Source: Elymus sibiricus (Eukaryota > Streptophyta > Magnoliopsida > Poales > Poaceae). From it: 64,000 nucleotides of DNA. A program made the position numbers and the translations under genes. The notes under the pieces are model-generated. The model saw only the letters and a list, made by a program, of their open reading frames with translations, was not told where the DNA came from and searched no databases. Below, piece after piece: positions 23,006 through 36,589 of this stretch (its first letter is position 1; each line of letters starts with the position of its first letter). The stretch spans positions 268,130,288 to 268,194,287 of the forward strand of contig CM077673.1 in assembly GCA_039707655.1 (NCBI GenBank), written 5' to 3'.

Positions 23006-24769
23006 TGTTGGGGAACGTTGCATGGGAAACAAAAATTTTCCTACGCACACGCAAGATCTATCCATGGTGATGAGTATCTACGAGAGGGAGAGTGGATCTA
23101 CGTACCCTTGTAGATCGCTAAGCGGAAGCGTTAAGAAACGCGGTTGATGTAGTCGAACGTCTTCGCGATCCAAATCGCAAGTCGTCCCTCGATCCAATCA
23201 CGATCTAGCGCGGAACGGACGGCACCTCCGCGTTCAACACACGTACAGCTTGATGACGCCTTCACCTCCTCGATTCAGCAAGCGATGGTGAAGTAGTAGA
23301 TGAGTTCCGGCAGCACGACGGCGTGGTGACGGTGGTGGTGAAGAACAATCTCCGCAGGGCTTCGCCAAGCACTACGGAAACTACGACGTAGGATGAACTA
23401 GAGGGGCGGGGTTGCCGGCACACGGCTTGGGGATTTCTTGATGTGTTTTGGGTGCCAGCCCAGCCCCTCTATTTATATGTTGAGCCCTGGGGTCGAAACT
23501 TGGAGAAAGAGCCTCCTCAAAGTTAGTTTGGCTCGCAAGGCAAGAGTCCTCCTCGGACTCCAGGACCAGACGCCAGGGTCCTCGGCGTCTGGCCCCAGAC
23601 GCCAGGCTTCCTGGCGTCTGGCCCCTGGCCTCCGCAAAAACTCCTTTTGCACCTTCCTAAAGCCTCGTGGGCTTTACCCCTTGGCTCAAATAAAGTGTTC
23701 TCATACCCGAACATTTCGGGAAACATCCGAAACCCCTTCCGGTGAATTCGGGAACCCTTCCGGAGACCAAACACTATTATCCCATATATCAATCTTTACC
23801 TCTGGACTATTCCAGAGATCCTTGTCATGTCCGGGATCTCATCCGGGACTCCGAACAACCTTCGGTCACCAACATAACAACTCAACTATACTTATATCGT
23901 CACCAAACGTTAAGTGTGTAGACCCTGCGGGTTTGAGAACTATGTAGACATGACCGAGACACCTCTACGGTCAATAACCAATAGCGGGACCTGGATGCCC
24001 ATATTGGCTCCTACATATTCTATGAAGATCTTTATCGGTCGAACCTCTATGTCGAGGATTCAGTTAATCCCGTATGATGTTCCCTTTGTTTATCGGTATG
24101 TTACTTGCCCGAGATTCGATCGTCGGTATCTCTATACCTAGTTCAATCTCATTACCGGCAAGTCTCTTTACTCGTTCCGTAATACAAGATCCTATGGCTA
24201 ACTCTTTAGTCACTTTGCTTGCAAGGCTTATTGTGATGTTGTATTAGCGAGTGGGCCCTGAGATACCTCTCCGTCACACGGAGTAACAAATCCCAGTCTT
24301 GATCCATGCCCACTCAACAGACACCCTCGGAGATACCTGTAGAGCATCTTTATAGTCACCCAGTTACGTTGCGACGTTTGATACACACAAGGTATTCCTC
24401 CGGTGTCAGTGAGTTGCATGATCTCATGGTCATAGGAACAGGTACTTGACATGCAGAAAACAATAGCAATAAACTGACACGATCATATGCTATGTTCATA
24501 GTTTGGGTCTTGTCCATCACGTCATTCTCCTAATGATGTGATCCCATTATCAAATGATATCTCATGTCTATGGCTAGAAACCTTGATCATCTTTGATCAA
24601 CGAGCTAGTCCACTAGAGGCATACCAGGGACACATTGTTGTCTATGTACCCACACATGTATTTGAGTTTCCAATCAATACAATTATAGCATGGATAATAA
24701 ACGATTATCACGAACAAGGAAATATAATAATAACCAACTTATTATTGCCTCTAGGGCATATTTCCAACA
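23006..24769 (-). repeat. 3' LTR of the Angela-like element
   Basis: 1764 bp, TG...CA bounded and the same length as its partner. GC-rich inverted motifs (CCAGACGCCAGG, GGCGTCTGG) lie at about 23565-23625 and correspond to the same spot in the other LTR. Confidence 0.93.
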
Positions 24770-24949
24770 GTCTCCCACTTGCACTAGAGTCAATAATCTA
24801 GCTCACATCACTATGTGATTTACATTGTAATGAATCTAACACCCAATGATTTCTGGGGTTCGATCATGCTTTGCATGTGAGAGAGGTCTTTAGTCAACGG
24901 GTCTGCGACATTCAGATCCGTGTGTACTTTGCAAATCTCTATGTCATAC

Positions 24950-26378
24950 TGTAGACACTGCTACCACACTCCACTTGGAGCTATTCCAAATGGCTGCTCC
25001 ACTATACGTATCCGGATTGCTACTCAGAGTCATCCGGATTGGTATTAAAGCTTGCATCGACGTAACCCTTTACGACGAACTCTTTATCACGTCCATAATC
25101 GAGAAATATTTCCTTAGTCCTCTAGTTACTAAGGATAATCTTGACCGCTGTCCAGTGATCCACTCCTGGATCACTCTTGTACCCCTTGACAGACTCATGG
25201 CAAGGCACACACAGGTGCGGTACACAGCATGGCATACTATACAGAGCCTATGGATAAGGCATAGGGGACGACCTTCGTCCTTTCTCTTTCTTCTGCCGTG
25301 GTCGAGCTTTGAGTCTCACTCAACTCCACACCTTACAAATCAGGCAAGAACTCTTTCTTTGATTGATCCATTTTGAACTCTTTCAAAATCTTGTCAAGGT
25401 ATGTACTCATTGAAAGTTTTATCAGACGTCTTGATCTACCTCTATAGATCAAGATGCCCAATATTTAAGTAGCTTCATTCCAGGTTTTCCTTTGAAAAAC
25501 CCCTTTTCAAACAGCCCTTTATGCTTTCCAGAAATTCTACAACATTTCCGATCAACAATATGTCATCCACATATACTTATCAGAAATTCTATAGTGCTCC
25601 CACTCACTTTATTGTAAATACAAGTTTCTCATAAACTTTGTATAGACCCAAAAACTTTGATCACCTAATCAAAGCGTATATTCCAACTCCGAGATGCTTG
25701 CTCCAGTCCATAGAAGGATCGCTGGAGCTTGCATACATTTTAGCATCCTTAGGACTGACAAAACCTTCTGGTGGTATCACATACAACCTTTCCTCACGGA
25801 AACCGTTAAGGAAACGATGTTTTGACATCCATCTGCCAGATTTCATAATCGAAAAATGCAGCAACTGCTAACATAATTCCAACAGACTTTTAGCATCGCT
25901 ATGGGTGAGAAAGTCTCATCGTAGTCAACTCCTTGAAATTGTGAAAAACCCTTTGCCACAAGTCGAGCTTTATAGACGGTGACATTACCGTCCGCGTCCG
26001 TCTTCCTTTTAAAGATCCATTTGTTGTCAATGGCCTTTCGCCCTTCAGGTAATACTTCCAAAGCCCATACTTTGTTTTCTTACATGGATCCCATCTCGGA
26101 TTGCATGGCCTCTAACCATTTCTCGGAATCCGGGCCCATCATCGCTTCTCCATAGCTCGTAGTTTCATCGTTGTCCAACAACATGACTTCTAAGACAGGG
26201 TTGCCGTACCACTTAGGAGCAGTACGCGTCCTTGTCGACCTACGAGGTTCGATAGTAAGTTGATCCGAAGCTTCATGATCATCATCATTAACTTCCTCTT
26301 CAACTAACATAGGCTCCACAGAAACAACTTTCTGCGCTGCGCTACTCTCTGGTTGAAACAAAGGTTCAACAACCTCAT
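24950..26378 (-). pseudogene. Angela-like RT/RNase H part of the polyprotein, broken
   Basis: Reading leftwards from the Athila insertion: the linker RRSTRTRTAPKWYGNPV (about 26200), then RT with KWIFKRKTDADGNVTVYKAR and LVAKGFSQ..GVDYDETFSP (26010-25900), ERLYVIPPEGFVSPKDA (25790) and an RNase H remnant around 25060 (Y.DASF.TNPDDS). At least four frameshifts and several stops interrupt it. The first part of the polyprotein is beyond the nested element at 36590. It copies RNA into DNA in intact relatives. Confidence 0.8.
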
Positions 26379-27902
26379 TGATACGTCCATTTTGCATCAT
26401 GCTTTTATATTGATATTTATTGCATTATGGGCTGTCATTACACATTATGGTACAATACTTATGCCTTTTCTCTCTTATTTTACAAGGTTTACATGAAGAG
26501 GGAGAATGCCGGCAGCTGGAATTTTGGACTGAAAAAGGAGCAAATCTGAGATACCTATTCTGCACAACTCCAAAAGTCCTGAAAATCTACGGGGAATTAT
26601 TTTGGAATATATAAAAAATATTGGGTGGAAGAAATACATCAGGGGGCCCACCAGGCAGTCACAAGCCAAGGGGGCGCGCCCTACCCCCCTGGGCGCGCCC
26701 CTGTGGCTTGTGGCCCACCTGGCAGCCCTCCGGTGCCCATCTTCTGCTATATGGAGGGTTTTGACCTGGAAAAAATCATAACAGAGCTTTTGGGGCGAAG
26801 CGTCGCCATCTCGAGGCGGAACTTGGGCAGAACCAATCTAGGGCTCCTGCGGAGCTGTTCTGCCGGGGAAACTTCCCTCCCGGAGGGGGAAATCGAAGCC
26901 ATCGTCATCACCAACGATCCTCTCATCGAGAGGGGGTCAATCTCCATCAACATCTTTACCAGCACCATCTCCTCTCAAACCCTAGTTCATCTCTTGTATC
27001 CGATCTTTGTCTCAAAACCTCAGATTGGTACCTGTGGGTTGCTAGTAGTGTTGATTACTCCTTGTAGTTGATGCTAGTTGGTTTACTTGGTGGAAGATCA
27101 TATGTTCAGATCCTTGATCATCATTAATACTCCTCTTATTATGAACATGAATATGCTTTGTGAGTAGTTACGTTTGTTCCTGAGGACATGGGATAAGTCT
27201 TGTTATAAGTAATCATGTGAATTTGGTATTCGTTCGATATTTTGATGAGATGTATGTTGTCTCTCCTCTAGTGGTGTTATGTGAACGTCGACTACATGAC
27301 ACTTCACCATTGTTTGGGCCTAGAGGAAGGCATTGGGAAGTAATAAGTAGATGATGGGTTGCTAGAGTGACAGAAGCTTAAACCCTAGTTTATGCGTTGC
27401 TTCGTAAGGGGCTGATTTGGATCCACACGTTTCATGCTATGGTTAGATTTATCTTAATTCTTCTTTCGTAGTTGCGGATGCTTGCGAGAGTGGTTAATCA
27501 TAAGTGGGATGCTTGTCCAAGTAAGGGCAGTACCCAAGCACCGGTTCACTCACATATCAAATTATCAAAGTAACGAACGCGAATCATATGAGCATGATGA
27601 AAACTAGCTTGACAGTAATTCCCATGTGTCCTCGGGAGCGCTTTGCTTTATATAAGAGTTTGTTCAGGCTTGTCCCTTGCTACAGAAGGGATTGGGCCAC
27701 CTTGCTGCACCTTTATTACAATTGTTACTTGCTACCCGTTACGAATTATCTTATCACAAAACTATCTGTTACCGATAATTTCAGTGCTTGCAGAGAATAC
27801 CTTACTGAAAACCGCTTGTCATTTCCTTCTGCTCCTCGTTGGGTTCGACACTCTTACTTATCGAAAGGATTACGATAGATACCCTATACTTGTGGGTCAT
27901 CA
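26379..27902 (+). repeat. 5' LTR of the Athila-like element
   Basis: Partner of 35062-36584. It includes an inverted GGGGGCGCGCC motif pair near 26672-26700. The short ORFs in it occur in both LTRs and are not genes. Confidence 0.93.
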
Positions 27903-27913
27903 AGACTCTTTTC

Positions 27914-27931
27914 TGGCGCCGTTGCCGGGGA
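27914..27931 (+). other. Primer-binding site, tRNA-Asp type
   Basis: TGGCGCCGTTGCCGGGGA is complementary to the 3' end of plant tRNA-Asp and lies 11 bases after the LTR. The same 18 bases prime the element at 51268. Confidence 0.85.
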
Positions 27932-28008
27932 GTGAAGCGCCTTTGGTGAGTGGAACTTGGTAAGGAAAAATTTATACACCGTGCTGAAATTTACTGTCAC
28001 TTGTTACT

Positions 28009-31000
28009 ATGGAAAGTAATCCTTTGAGGGGCTTGTTCGGGGTATCTTCACCTCTACCGGAAGCACAAAGAGTTGCCCCTCAACCTACTGAACCTACTGA
28101 AAATATTTATTATGAAATTCCTTCGGGTATGATAGAGAAACTGCTAGCTAATCCTTATGCAGGAGATGGAACACTACATCCTGATTTGCATCTAATCTAT
28201 GTGGATGAAGTTTGTGGATTGTTTAAGCTTGCAGGTTTGCCCGAGGTTGTTGTCAAGAAGAAGGTCATTCCTTTATCTTTGAAGGAGAAGGCATTGACAT
28301 GGTATAGGCTATGTGATGATATTGGATCATGGAACTACAACCGATTGAAATTGGAATTGCATCAGAAGTTTTATCCTATGCATCTGGTTCATCGTGATCG
28401 GAATTATATTTATAATTTTTGGCCTCGTGAAGGAGAAAGAATCGCTCAAGCTTGGGGGAGGCTTAAGTCAATGTTATACTCATGCCCCAACCATGAGCTC
28501 TCGAGAGATATTATTATTCAGAATTTTTATGCTCGGCTTTCTCATAATGATCGATCCATGCTCGATACTTCTTGTGGCGGTTCCTTTATGAAGAAGGATA
28601 TTGAATTCAAATGGGACTTATTGGAAAGAATTAAACGCAACTCTGAAGATTGGGAACTCGACGAAGGTAAGGAGTCAGGTATAAACCTTAAGTTTGATTG
28701 TGTTAAATCCTTTATAGACACAGATGCTTTTCGTGAATTTAGCACTAAATATGGACTTGACTCTGAGATAGTAGCTTCTTTCTGTGAATCTTTTGCTACT
28801 CATGTTGATCTCCCTAAGGAGAAGTGGTTTAAATATCATCCTCCCATAGAAGTAAAAGTGGTAGAACCTATTAAAGTTGAGGAAGAAACTATTATTTATA
28901 ATGCTGATCCTGTTATTCCTACTGCTTACATTGAGAAACCACCCTTCCCTGTTAGGATAAAGGAACATGCTAAAGCTTCAACCGTGGTTCGTAAGAGTTG
29001 TATTAGAACACCTACACCCCCTGAATAAATTAAAGTTGAACCTAGTATTGCTATGGTTAAAGATCTCTTGGTTGATAATATTGATGGGCATGTTATTCAT
29101 TTCTGTGATGAAGCTGCTAGAATTGCTAGGCCTGATACTAAGAGTAAACATAGACCAGTTGTTGGCATGCCTGTTGTTTCTGTTAAAATAGGAGATCATT
29201 GTTATCATGGCTTATGTGATATGGGTGCTAGCGTGAGTGCAATTCCCATTTCCTTATATAAAGAAATTATGCATGATATAGCACCAGTTGAACTAGAGGG
29301 AATTGATGTTACTATTAAGCTTGCTAATAGAGAGACTATTGCACCAATGGGGATTATTAGAGATGTTGAAGTCTTGTGTGGGAAAATAAAGTATCCTACT
29401 GATTTTCTTGTTCTCGGTTCCCCACAAGATGATTTTTGTCCCATTATATTTGGTAGACCCTTCTTGAATACTGTTAATGCTAGGATTGATTGTGAGAAAG
29501 AAATTGTTACTGTGAGTTTTGGGGATGTGTCTCATAAGTTCAATTTCTCTAAATTTCGTAGACAACCTCATGACAAAGAATTGCCTAGTAAAGATGAAAT
29601 TATTGGTCTTGCTTCTATTGCTGTGCCTCCTATTGATCCTTTAGAACAATATTTGCTAGACCATGAAAATGATATGCATATGGATGAAAGGAACGAAATA
29701 GATAAGATTTTCTTTGATCAGCAGCCTATTTTGAAACACAACTTACCTGTTGAAATACTTGGGGATCCTCCTCCACCCAAGGGTGATCCCATGTTTGAGC
29801 TTAAAAAATTACCCGACACTTTGAAATATGCTTATCTTGATGAAAAGGAGATATATCCTGTTATTATTAGTGCTAACCTTTCAGAACATGAAGAAAAGAG
29901 ATTATTGAAAACTCTGAGGAAGCACCGTGCTGCTATTGGATATACTCTTGATGATCTTAAGGGCATTAGTCCCACTCTATGTCAGCATAAAATTAATATG
30001 GAGCCTGATGCCAAACCAGTTATTGATCACCAACGACGGTTGAATCCTAAGATGAAAGAAGTGGTAAGAAAAGAAATACTAAAGCTTCTGGAGGCAGGTA
30101 TAATTTATCCTGTTGCTGATAGTAGATGGGTTAGTCCCGTTCATTGTGTCCCTAAGAAAGGAGGTATTACCGTTGTTCCTAATGATAAAAATGAGTTGAT
30201 CCCGCAAAGAATTGTTACAGGTTATAGAATGGTAATTGACTTTAGGAAATTAAATAAAGCTACTAAGAAAGATCATTACCCTTTACCTTTTATTGATTAA
30301 ATGCTAGAAAGACTATCCAAACATACTCATTTTTGCTTTCTAGATGGTTACTCTGGTTTCTCTCAAATACCTGTATCAAGAGAGGATCAAGAAAAAACCA
30401 CTTTTACTTGCCCTTTCGGTACCTTTGCTTATAGACGTATGCCTTTTGGTTTATGAAATGCACCTGCTACCTTTCAAAGATGTATGATGGCTATATTCTC
30501 TGACTTTTGTGAAAAGATTCTTGAGGTTTTCATGGATGATTTTTCCGTTTACGAAACTTCTTTTGATGATTGCTTGAGCAACCTTGATCGAGTTTTGCAG
30601 AGATGTGAAGAAACTAATCTTGTTTTGAATTGGGAAAAGTGCCACTTTATGGTTAATGAAGGCATTGTCTTGGGGCACAAAATCTCCGAAAGAGGTATTG
30701 AAGTTGATAAGGCTAAAGTTGATGCTATTGAAAAAATGCCGTGTCCCACGGACATAAGAGGTATAAGAAGTTTCCTTGGTCATGCTGGTTTCTATAGGAG
30801 GTTTATTAAAGACTTCTCTAAGATTTCTAGGCCTCTCACTAATCTTTTACAAAAAGATGTTCCATTCGTTTTTGATGATGATTGTGTAGAAGCATTTGAA
30901 GTTCTTAAGAATGCCTTGATTACCGCACCTGTTGTTCAACCACCTGATTGGAATCTACCCTTTGAAATTATGTGTGATGCTAGTGATTATGCTGTTGGTG

Positions 31001-32745
31001 CTGTTCTAGGACAAAGAGTTGATAAGAAATTAAATGTTATTCATTATGCCAGTAAAACTCTAGACAGTGCTCAAAGAAATTATGCTAGTACTGAAAAGGA
31101 ATTTTTAGCGGTTGTGTTTGCTTGTGATAAGTTCAGACCTTAAATTGTTGATTCCAAAGTAACTGTTCACACTGATCATGCTGCTATTAAGTACCTTATG
31201 GAAAAGAAAGATGCTAAACCTAGACTTATTAGATGGGTTCTTCTGCTACTAGAATTTGATTTGCATATTATTGATAGAAAGGGGGCTGATAACCCTGTAG
31301 CAGATAACTTGTCTAGGTTAGAAAATGTTCTTGATGACCCACTACCTATTGATTATAGCTTTCTTGATGAACAATTAGCGGTCATAAAGGCTTCACATAA
31401 GGCTCCATGGTATGCTGATTATGCTAATTACATTGTTGCTAAATTTATACCGCCTAGTTTCACATACCAGCAAAAGAAAAAGTTCTTCTATGATTTAAGA
31501 CATTACTTTTGGGATGATCCACACCTTTATAAAGAAGGAGTAGATGGTATTATTAGACGTTGTGTACCTGAGCATGAACAGGAACAAATCTTACGCAAGT
31601 GTCACTCCGAGGCCTACGGAGGACACCACGCTAGAGATAGAACTGCACATAAGGTACTACAATCTGGTTTTTATTGGCCTACCCTTTTCAAGTATGCTCG
31701 TAAGTTTGTCTTGTCTTGTGATGAATGTCAAAGAATTGGTAATATTAGTAGACGTCAGGAAATGCCTATGAATTATTCTCTTGTTATTGAACCGTTTGAT
31801 GTTTCGGGCTTTGATTATATGGGACCTTTTCCACAATCTAACGGGTATACTCATATTCTAGTTGCTGTTGATTATGTTACTAAGTGGGTAGAGGCTATTC
31901 CAACTAGTAGCGCTGATCATAACACTTCTATTAAAATGCTTAAAGAAGTTATTTTCCCTAGATTTGGAGTCCCTAGATATTTAATGACTGATGGCGGTTC
32001 ACACTTTATTCATGGTGCTTTCCGTAAATTGCTTGCTAAATATGATGTTAATCATATAATTGCATCTCCTTATCATCCTCAGTCTAGTGGTCAAGTAGAA
32101 TTGAGCAATAGAGAAATTAAATTGATCTTGCAGAAGACTGTTAATAGATCTAGGAAGAATTGGTCTAAGAAACTTGATGATGCATTATGGGCTTATAGAA
32201 CTGCTTATAAAAACCCTATGGGTATGTCTCCGTATAAGATGGTTTATGGTAAAGCATGTCACTTACCTCTTGAACTAGAGCATAAAGCTTATTGGGCTAT
32301 TAAAGAGCTCAACTATGATTTCAAACTTGCTGGTGAGAAGAGGCTATTTGACATTAGCTCACTTGATGAATGGAGAACCCAAGCCTATGAGAATGCCAAG
32401 TTGTTTAAAGAAAAGGTTAAGAGATGGCATGATAGAAGGATACAAAAGCGTGAATTTAATGTAGGTGATCATGTCTTGCTATACAACTCTCGTTTAAGAT
32501 TTTTTGCAGGAAAACTTCTCTCTAAATGGGAAGGTCCTTACGTTATCGAGGAGGTATACCGTTCCGGTGCCATCAAGATCAACAACGCCGAAGGCACGAA
32601 CCCGAAGGTGGTGAACGGTCAAAGAATCAAACATTATATCTCAGGTACTCCCATAAATGTTGAAACCAATATTATCAATACCATAACCCCAGAGGAGTAC
32701 ATTAGGGAGACCTACCAGAACGTTTCAGACTCCGAAAAGGAATAG
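28009..32745 (+). pseudogene. Athila-like gag-pol polyprotein, one frame with four internal stops
   Basis: ATG 28009 opens a single frame of 1578 codons to TAG at 32743-32745. It is interrupted only by TAA 29026, TAA 30298, TGA 30454 and TAA 31141; I find no frameshift. The order is gag (NPYAGDGTLHPDLHLIY, LKEKALTWYRL; residues 1-340), protease (GLCDMGASVSAIP, about 405), RT (VIDFRKLNKAT, about 745; VFMDDFSVY, about 842), RNase H (MCDASDYAVGAVLG, about 990), zinc-binding integrase head (HSEAYGGHH to CDECQ, about 1200-1243) and integrase core ([35 protein letters not shown]). All parts other than the stops look conserved. Translation as it stands would end after gag, so it could only supply a particle protein. 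Confidence 0.9.
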
Positions 32746-33073
32746 GTATGTGGTACGGTAAGTAAACCGACTCCAAAACTTTTTCAATGGCAAATTTTAT
32801 CCGTTTTGGAATATTTAAAAAATTAGGAAAATTTAAAGTAGTCCGAATAGTGCACGAGGAGGCGACAAGCTAGGGGGGCGTGCCCTACCCCCCTGGGCGC
32901 CCCCCTGTGGCTTGTGGCTACCTCGTGTACCATCCGGACTCCGTTTTCTTGTAGAAGACTCCTTCAGATCGGTAAAAATTCATTATATAATCTCCCAAAG
33001 GTTTTGACCTTCGTATCACGACAATACCTCCTGTTTTCTCTTTAAGCTGTTTCTGCAGCAGATTTAGAGCAAG

Positions 33074-33481
33074 ATGTCTTCGCAAGATTCTGATGGGGAG
33101 AGCTATATATCCCATTATCTTGCCAATCCCAAGCTCTATGGAGACTTAGATCCTTATGGATTGTTCTCGGAGGAGGAATAAGAAAGAAAGTATGAGGAAG
33201 GAAGCTCGGATGGAGAGGAGAGCCCCCTGCCTCAACCAGGGGATATGCATGTGGAGTTCAAGAAATCAAGCCTCCCAAACACAAGGAGAAAACCCAAAGT
33301 TCTATTTATCCCTTCTCGTTTTCTGCAGGAGAGCAAGGAAGAATTATGTCAAAGGGTATTGAAGCTTGAGCAGGAAGTGGACGATCTGAGGGAACATAAT
33401 TTTATTCTTAGGAGGAAACTGGGCAAGCTTTCAACCTCGTCAACAACTCCCACATCACCACCTCCTAAGCAAGACAAGTAA
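33074..33481 (+). pseudogene. Small accessory ORF of the Athila-like element with coiled coil
   Basis: Starting at ATG 33074, 330 bp after pol, a frame of 135 codons is broken only by TAA at codon 36 (33179-33181). The head is acidic (SSQDSDGESYISHYL). The second half has a heptad pattern, ESKEELCQRVLKLEQEVDDL and FILRRKLGKL (about residues 88-121), that predicts a leucine-zipper-like coil, and then a Ser/Thr/Pro tail. It occupies the place where some Athila elements have an envelope-like gene, but it has no membrane segment and is far too short. Function unknown. The single clean stop suggests it was recently translated. Confidence 0.5.
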
Positions 33482-35061
33482 ACACATGGGTATGGGCACT
33501 CCCCTTGGCTTGTGCCAATCTTGGGGGAGGTGCCCCGGTATCGTATCACCATCACATCTTTTATTTTTATCGTTTTTCTCCGTTCGATCCTTTTGGTTAT
33601 ATCTTGATCTAGTAGAATAAATTTTTCGTGTGATCTAGTTTTGAGTTTTTTGCTTTATGTTCCTCCTATGTAAGCAAGTCCAAGAGTTATATAATAAAGA
33701 GTAGTTTTGGGTTGAGGGCTTTGCTTGCTTGATATGATCTTGATCTTGAGGATAAGGAAATAAAAAGAAATATAGAATAAAAACAAAGAGTATATATGTT
33801 AATCTTATGGGAAGTGATGACTTCACATATGAGAAGTATGTCGATTGAAACCCGTTGTGGGTTGACAAACATAGCTATCGGTCATTGTGGCAATTAAAAG
33901 GAAGTAAGAAAGAAAGAGAGGTTCACATATAAATATATTATCTTGGACATCTTTTATGATTGTGAGCACTCATTAAAATATTATATGTTAAGAAGTTGAT
34001 GTTGGACAAGGAAGACAACATAATGAGTTATGTTTGCTTATTTCCGAATAGAAGTTATATGGTTATAGATCCCTCAACATGTGTCGCTTGCTTCCACCTC
34101 ATATCAGCCAAAACTTCTGCACCAAGTAGAGATACTACTTGTGCATCCAAACACCCTTAACCCAGTTTTGCCATGAGAGTCCACCATACCTACCTATGGA
34201 TTGAGTAAGATCCTTCAAGTAAGTTGTCATCGGTGCAAGCAATAAAAAATTGCTCTCTAAATATGTGTGATCTATTAGTGTGAGGAAAATAAGCTTTATA
34301 CGAACTTGTGATAGGGAAGAAATAAAAGCGACGGACTGCATAATAAAGTTTTCTATCACAAGGGGCAATATAAAGTGACGTTCTTTTGCATTAAGGGATT
34401 GTGCATCCAACTATAAAAGCACATGACAACCTCTGCTTCCCTCTGTGAAGGGCCTATCTGTTACTTTTATTTTCTAGTACTTACCTTTATGCAAGAGTCG
34501 CGGTGATCTACATCACTTCCGTTATTTCGCCTTTATCTCTTGGCAAGCATCATGTGTTGGGGAATGATCTAGACACATATATCCACTTGGAAGTGGGCGA
34601 GCATGAGTTATTTCTGTTGACATTACCCTTGAGGTAAATAGTTGGGAGGCAATACTATAAGCCCCTATCTTTCTCTGTGTCTGATTGAAACTTTGACCTC
34701 ATAGGTACCTCGTGAGTGTTAGCAATTGTGAAAGACTAAAAGATGATTGAGTATGTGGATTTTCTTTACAAGCTCTTATATTGACTCTTTCCTACGTTAT
34801 GATAAATTGGAATTGCTTCAATGACTGAGATCATAGTTTGTTGGTTCTCAATAGAGTTCTTGATTCATACTTTACCTTGTGAATGAATTGTTACTTCAGC
34901 ATAAGAACTTATATATCAATATATGTTGCTGTTCTAAAGATGATCATGATGCCCTCATGTTCGTATTTTGTTTTATCGACACCTCTATCTCTAAACATGT
35001 GGACATATTTATCGATTTCGGCTTTCGCTTGAGGACAAGCGAGGTCTAAGCTTGGGGGAGT
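33482..35061 (+). other. Athila-like 3' untranslated region with PPT
   Basis: It holds a GTTGGGAGGCAATA motif at 34641-34654, a 91-codon antisense frame (34135-34410, minus strand) and the PPT GCTTGGGGGAGT (35050-35061). No sense-strand gene is seen. Confidence 0.6.
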
Positions 35062-36584
35062 TGATACGTCCATTTTGCATCATGCTTTTATATTGATATT
35101 TATTGCATTATGGGCTGTCATTACACATTATGGTACAATACTTATGCCTTTTCTCTCTTATTTTACAAGGTTTACATGAAGAGGGAGAATGCCGGCAGCT
35201 GGAATTCTGGACTGAAAAAGGAGCAAATCTGAGATACCTATTCTGCACAACTCCAAAAGTCCTGAAAATCTACGGGGAATTATTTTGGAATATATAAAAA
35301 ATATTGGGCGGAAGAAATACATCAGGGGGCCCACCAGGCAGTCACAAGCCAGGGGGGCGCGCCCTACCCCCCTGGGCGCGCCCCTGTGGCTTGTGGCCCA
35401 CCTGGCAGCCTTCCAGTGCCCATCTTCTGCTATATGGAGGGTTTTGACCTGGAAAAAATCATAACAGAGCTTTCGGGGCGAAGCGCCGCCGTCTCGAGGC
35501 GGAACTTGGGCAGAACCAATCTAGGGCTCCTGCGGAGCTGTTCTGCCGGGGAAACTTCCCTCCCGGAGGGGGAAATCGAAGCCATCGTCATCACCAATGA
35601 TCCTCTCCTCGAGAGGGGTCAATCTCCATCAACATCTTCACCAACACCATCTCCTCTCAAACCCTAGTTCATCTCTTGTATCCGATCTTTGTATCAAAAC
35701 CTCAGATTGGTACCTGTGGGTTGCTAGTAGTGTTGATTACTCCTTGTAGTTGATGCTAGTTGGTTTACTTGGTGGAAGATCGTATGTTCAGATCCTTGAT
35801 CATCATTAATACTCCTCTGATTATGAACATGAATATGCTTTGTGAGTAGTTACATTTGTTCCTGAGGACATGGGATAAGTCTTGTTATAAGTAATCATGT
35901 GAATTTGGTATTCGTTCGATATTTTGATGAGATGTATGTTGTCTCTCCTCTAGTGGTGTTATGTGAACGTCGACTACATGACACTTCACCATTGTTTGGG
36001 CCTTGAGGAAGGCATTGGGAAGTAATAAGTAGATGATGGGTTGCTAGAGTGACAGAAGCTTAAACCCTAGTTTATGTGTTGCTTCGTAAGGGGCTGATTT
36101 GGATCCACACGTTTCATGCTATGGTTAGATTTATCTTAATTCTTCTTTCGTAGTTGCGGATGCTTGCGAGAGTGGTTAATCATAAGTGGGATGCTTGTCC
36201 AAGTAAGGGCAGTACCCAAGCACCGGTCCACTCACATATCAAATTATCAAAGTAACGAACGCGAATCATATGAGCATGATGAAAACTAGCTTGACAGTAA
36301 TTCCCATGTGTCCTCGGGAGCGCTTTGATTTATATAAGAGTTTGTTCAGGCTTGTCCCTTGCTACAGAATGGATTGGGCCACCTTGCTGGACCTTTATTA
36401 CAATTGTTACTTGCTACCCGTTACGAATTATCTTATCACAAAACTATCTGTTACCGATAATTTCAGTGCTTGCAGAGAATACCTTACTGAAAACCGCTTG
36501 TCATTTCCTTCTGCTCCTCGTTGGGTTCGACACTCTTACTTATCGAAAGGACTACGATAGATCCCCTATACTTGTGGGTCATCA
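35062..36584 (+). repeat. 3' LTR of the Athila-like element
   Basis: Partner of 26379-27902, bounded by the PPT on the left and TSD CTCAT on the right. Confidence 0.93.
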
Positions 36585-36589
36585 CTCAT

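Larger units (their letters stand above)
26379..36584 (+). mobile_element. Athila-like Gypsy retrotransposon, structurally complete
   Basis: LTRs 26379-27902 (1524 bp) and 35062-36584 (1523 bp) start TGATACGTCCATTTTG and end GTGGGTCATCA. TSD CTCAT is perfect (26374-26378, 36585-36589). The PBS complements tRNA-Asp, the PPT is GCTTGGGGGAGT, and gag-pol lies on the plus strand. The gag type and tRNA-Asp primer place it in the Athila clade. By eye about 28 differences separate the LTRs (near 2%). It is the innermost and so youngest insertion of the nest. Confidence 0.93.

Noticed and set aside
26420..26614. 64-codon ORF, identical at 35103-35297
   Set aside because: It occurs in both LTRs of the Athila-like element and shows no domain, so it is an LTR by-product.
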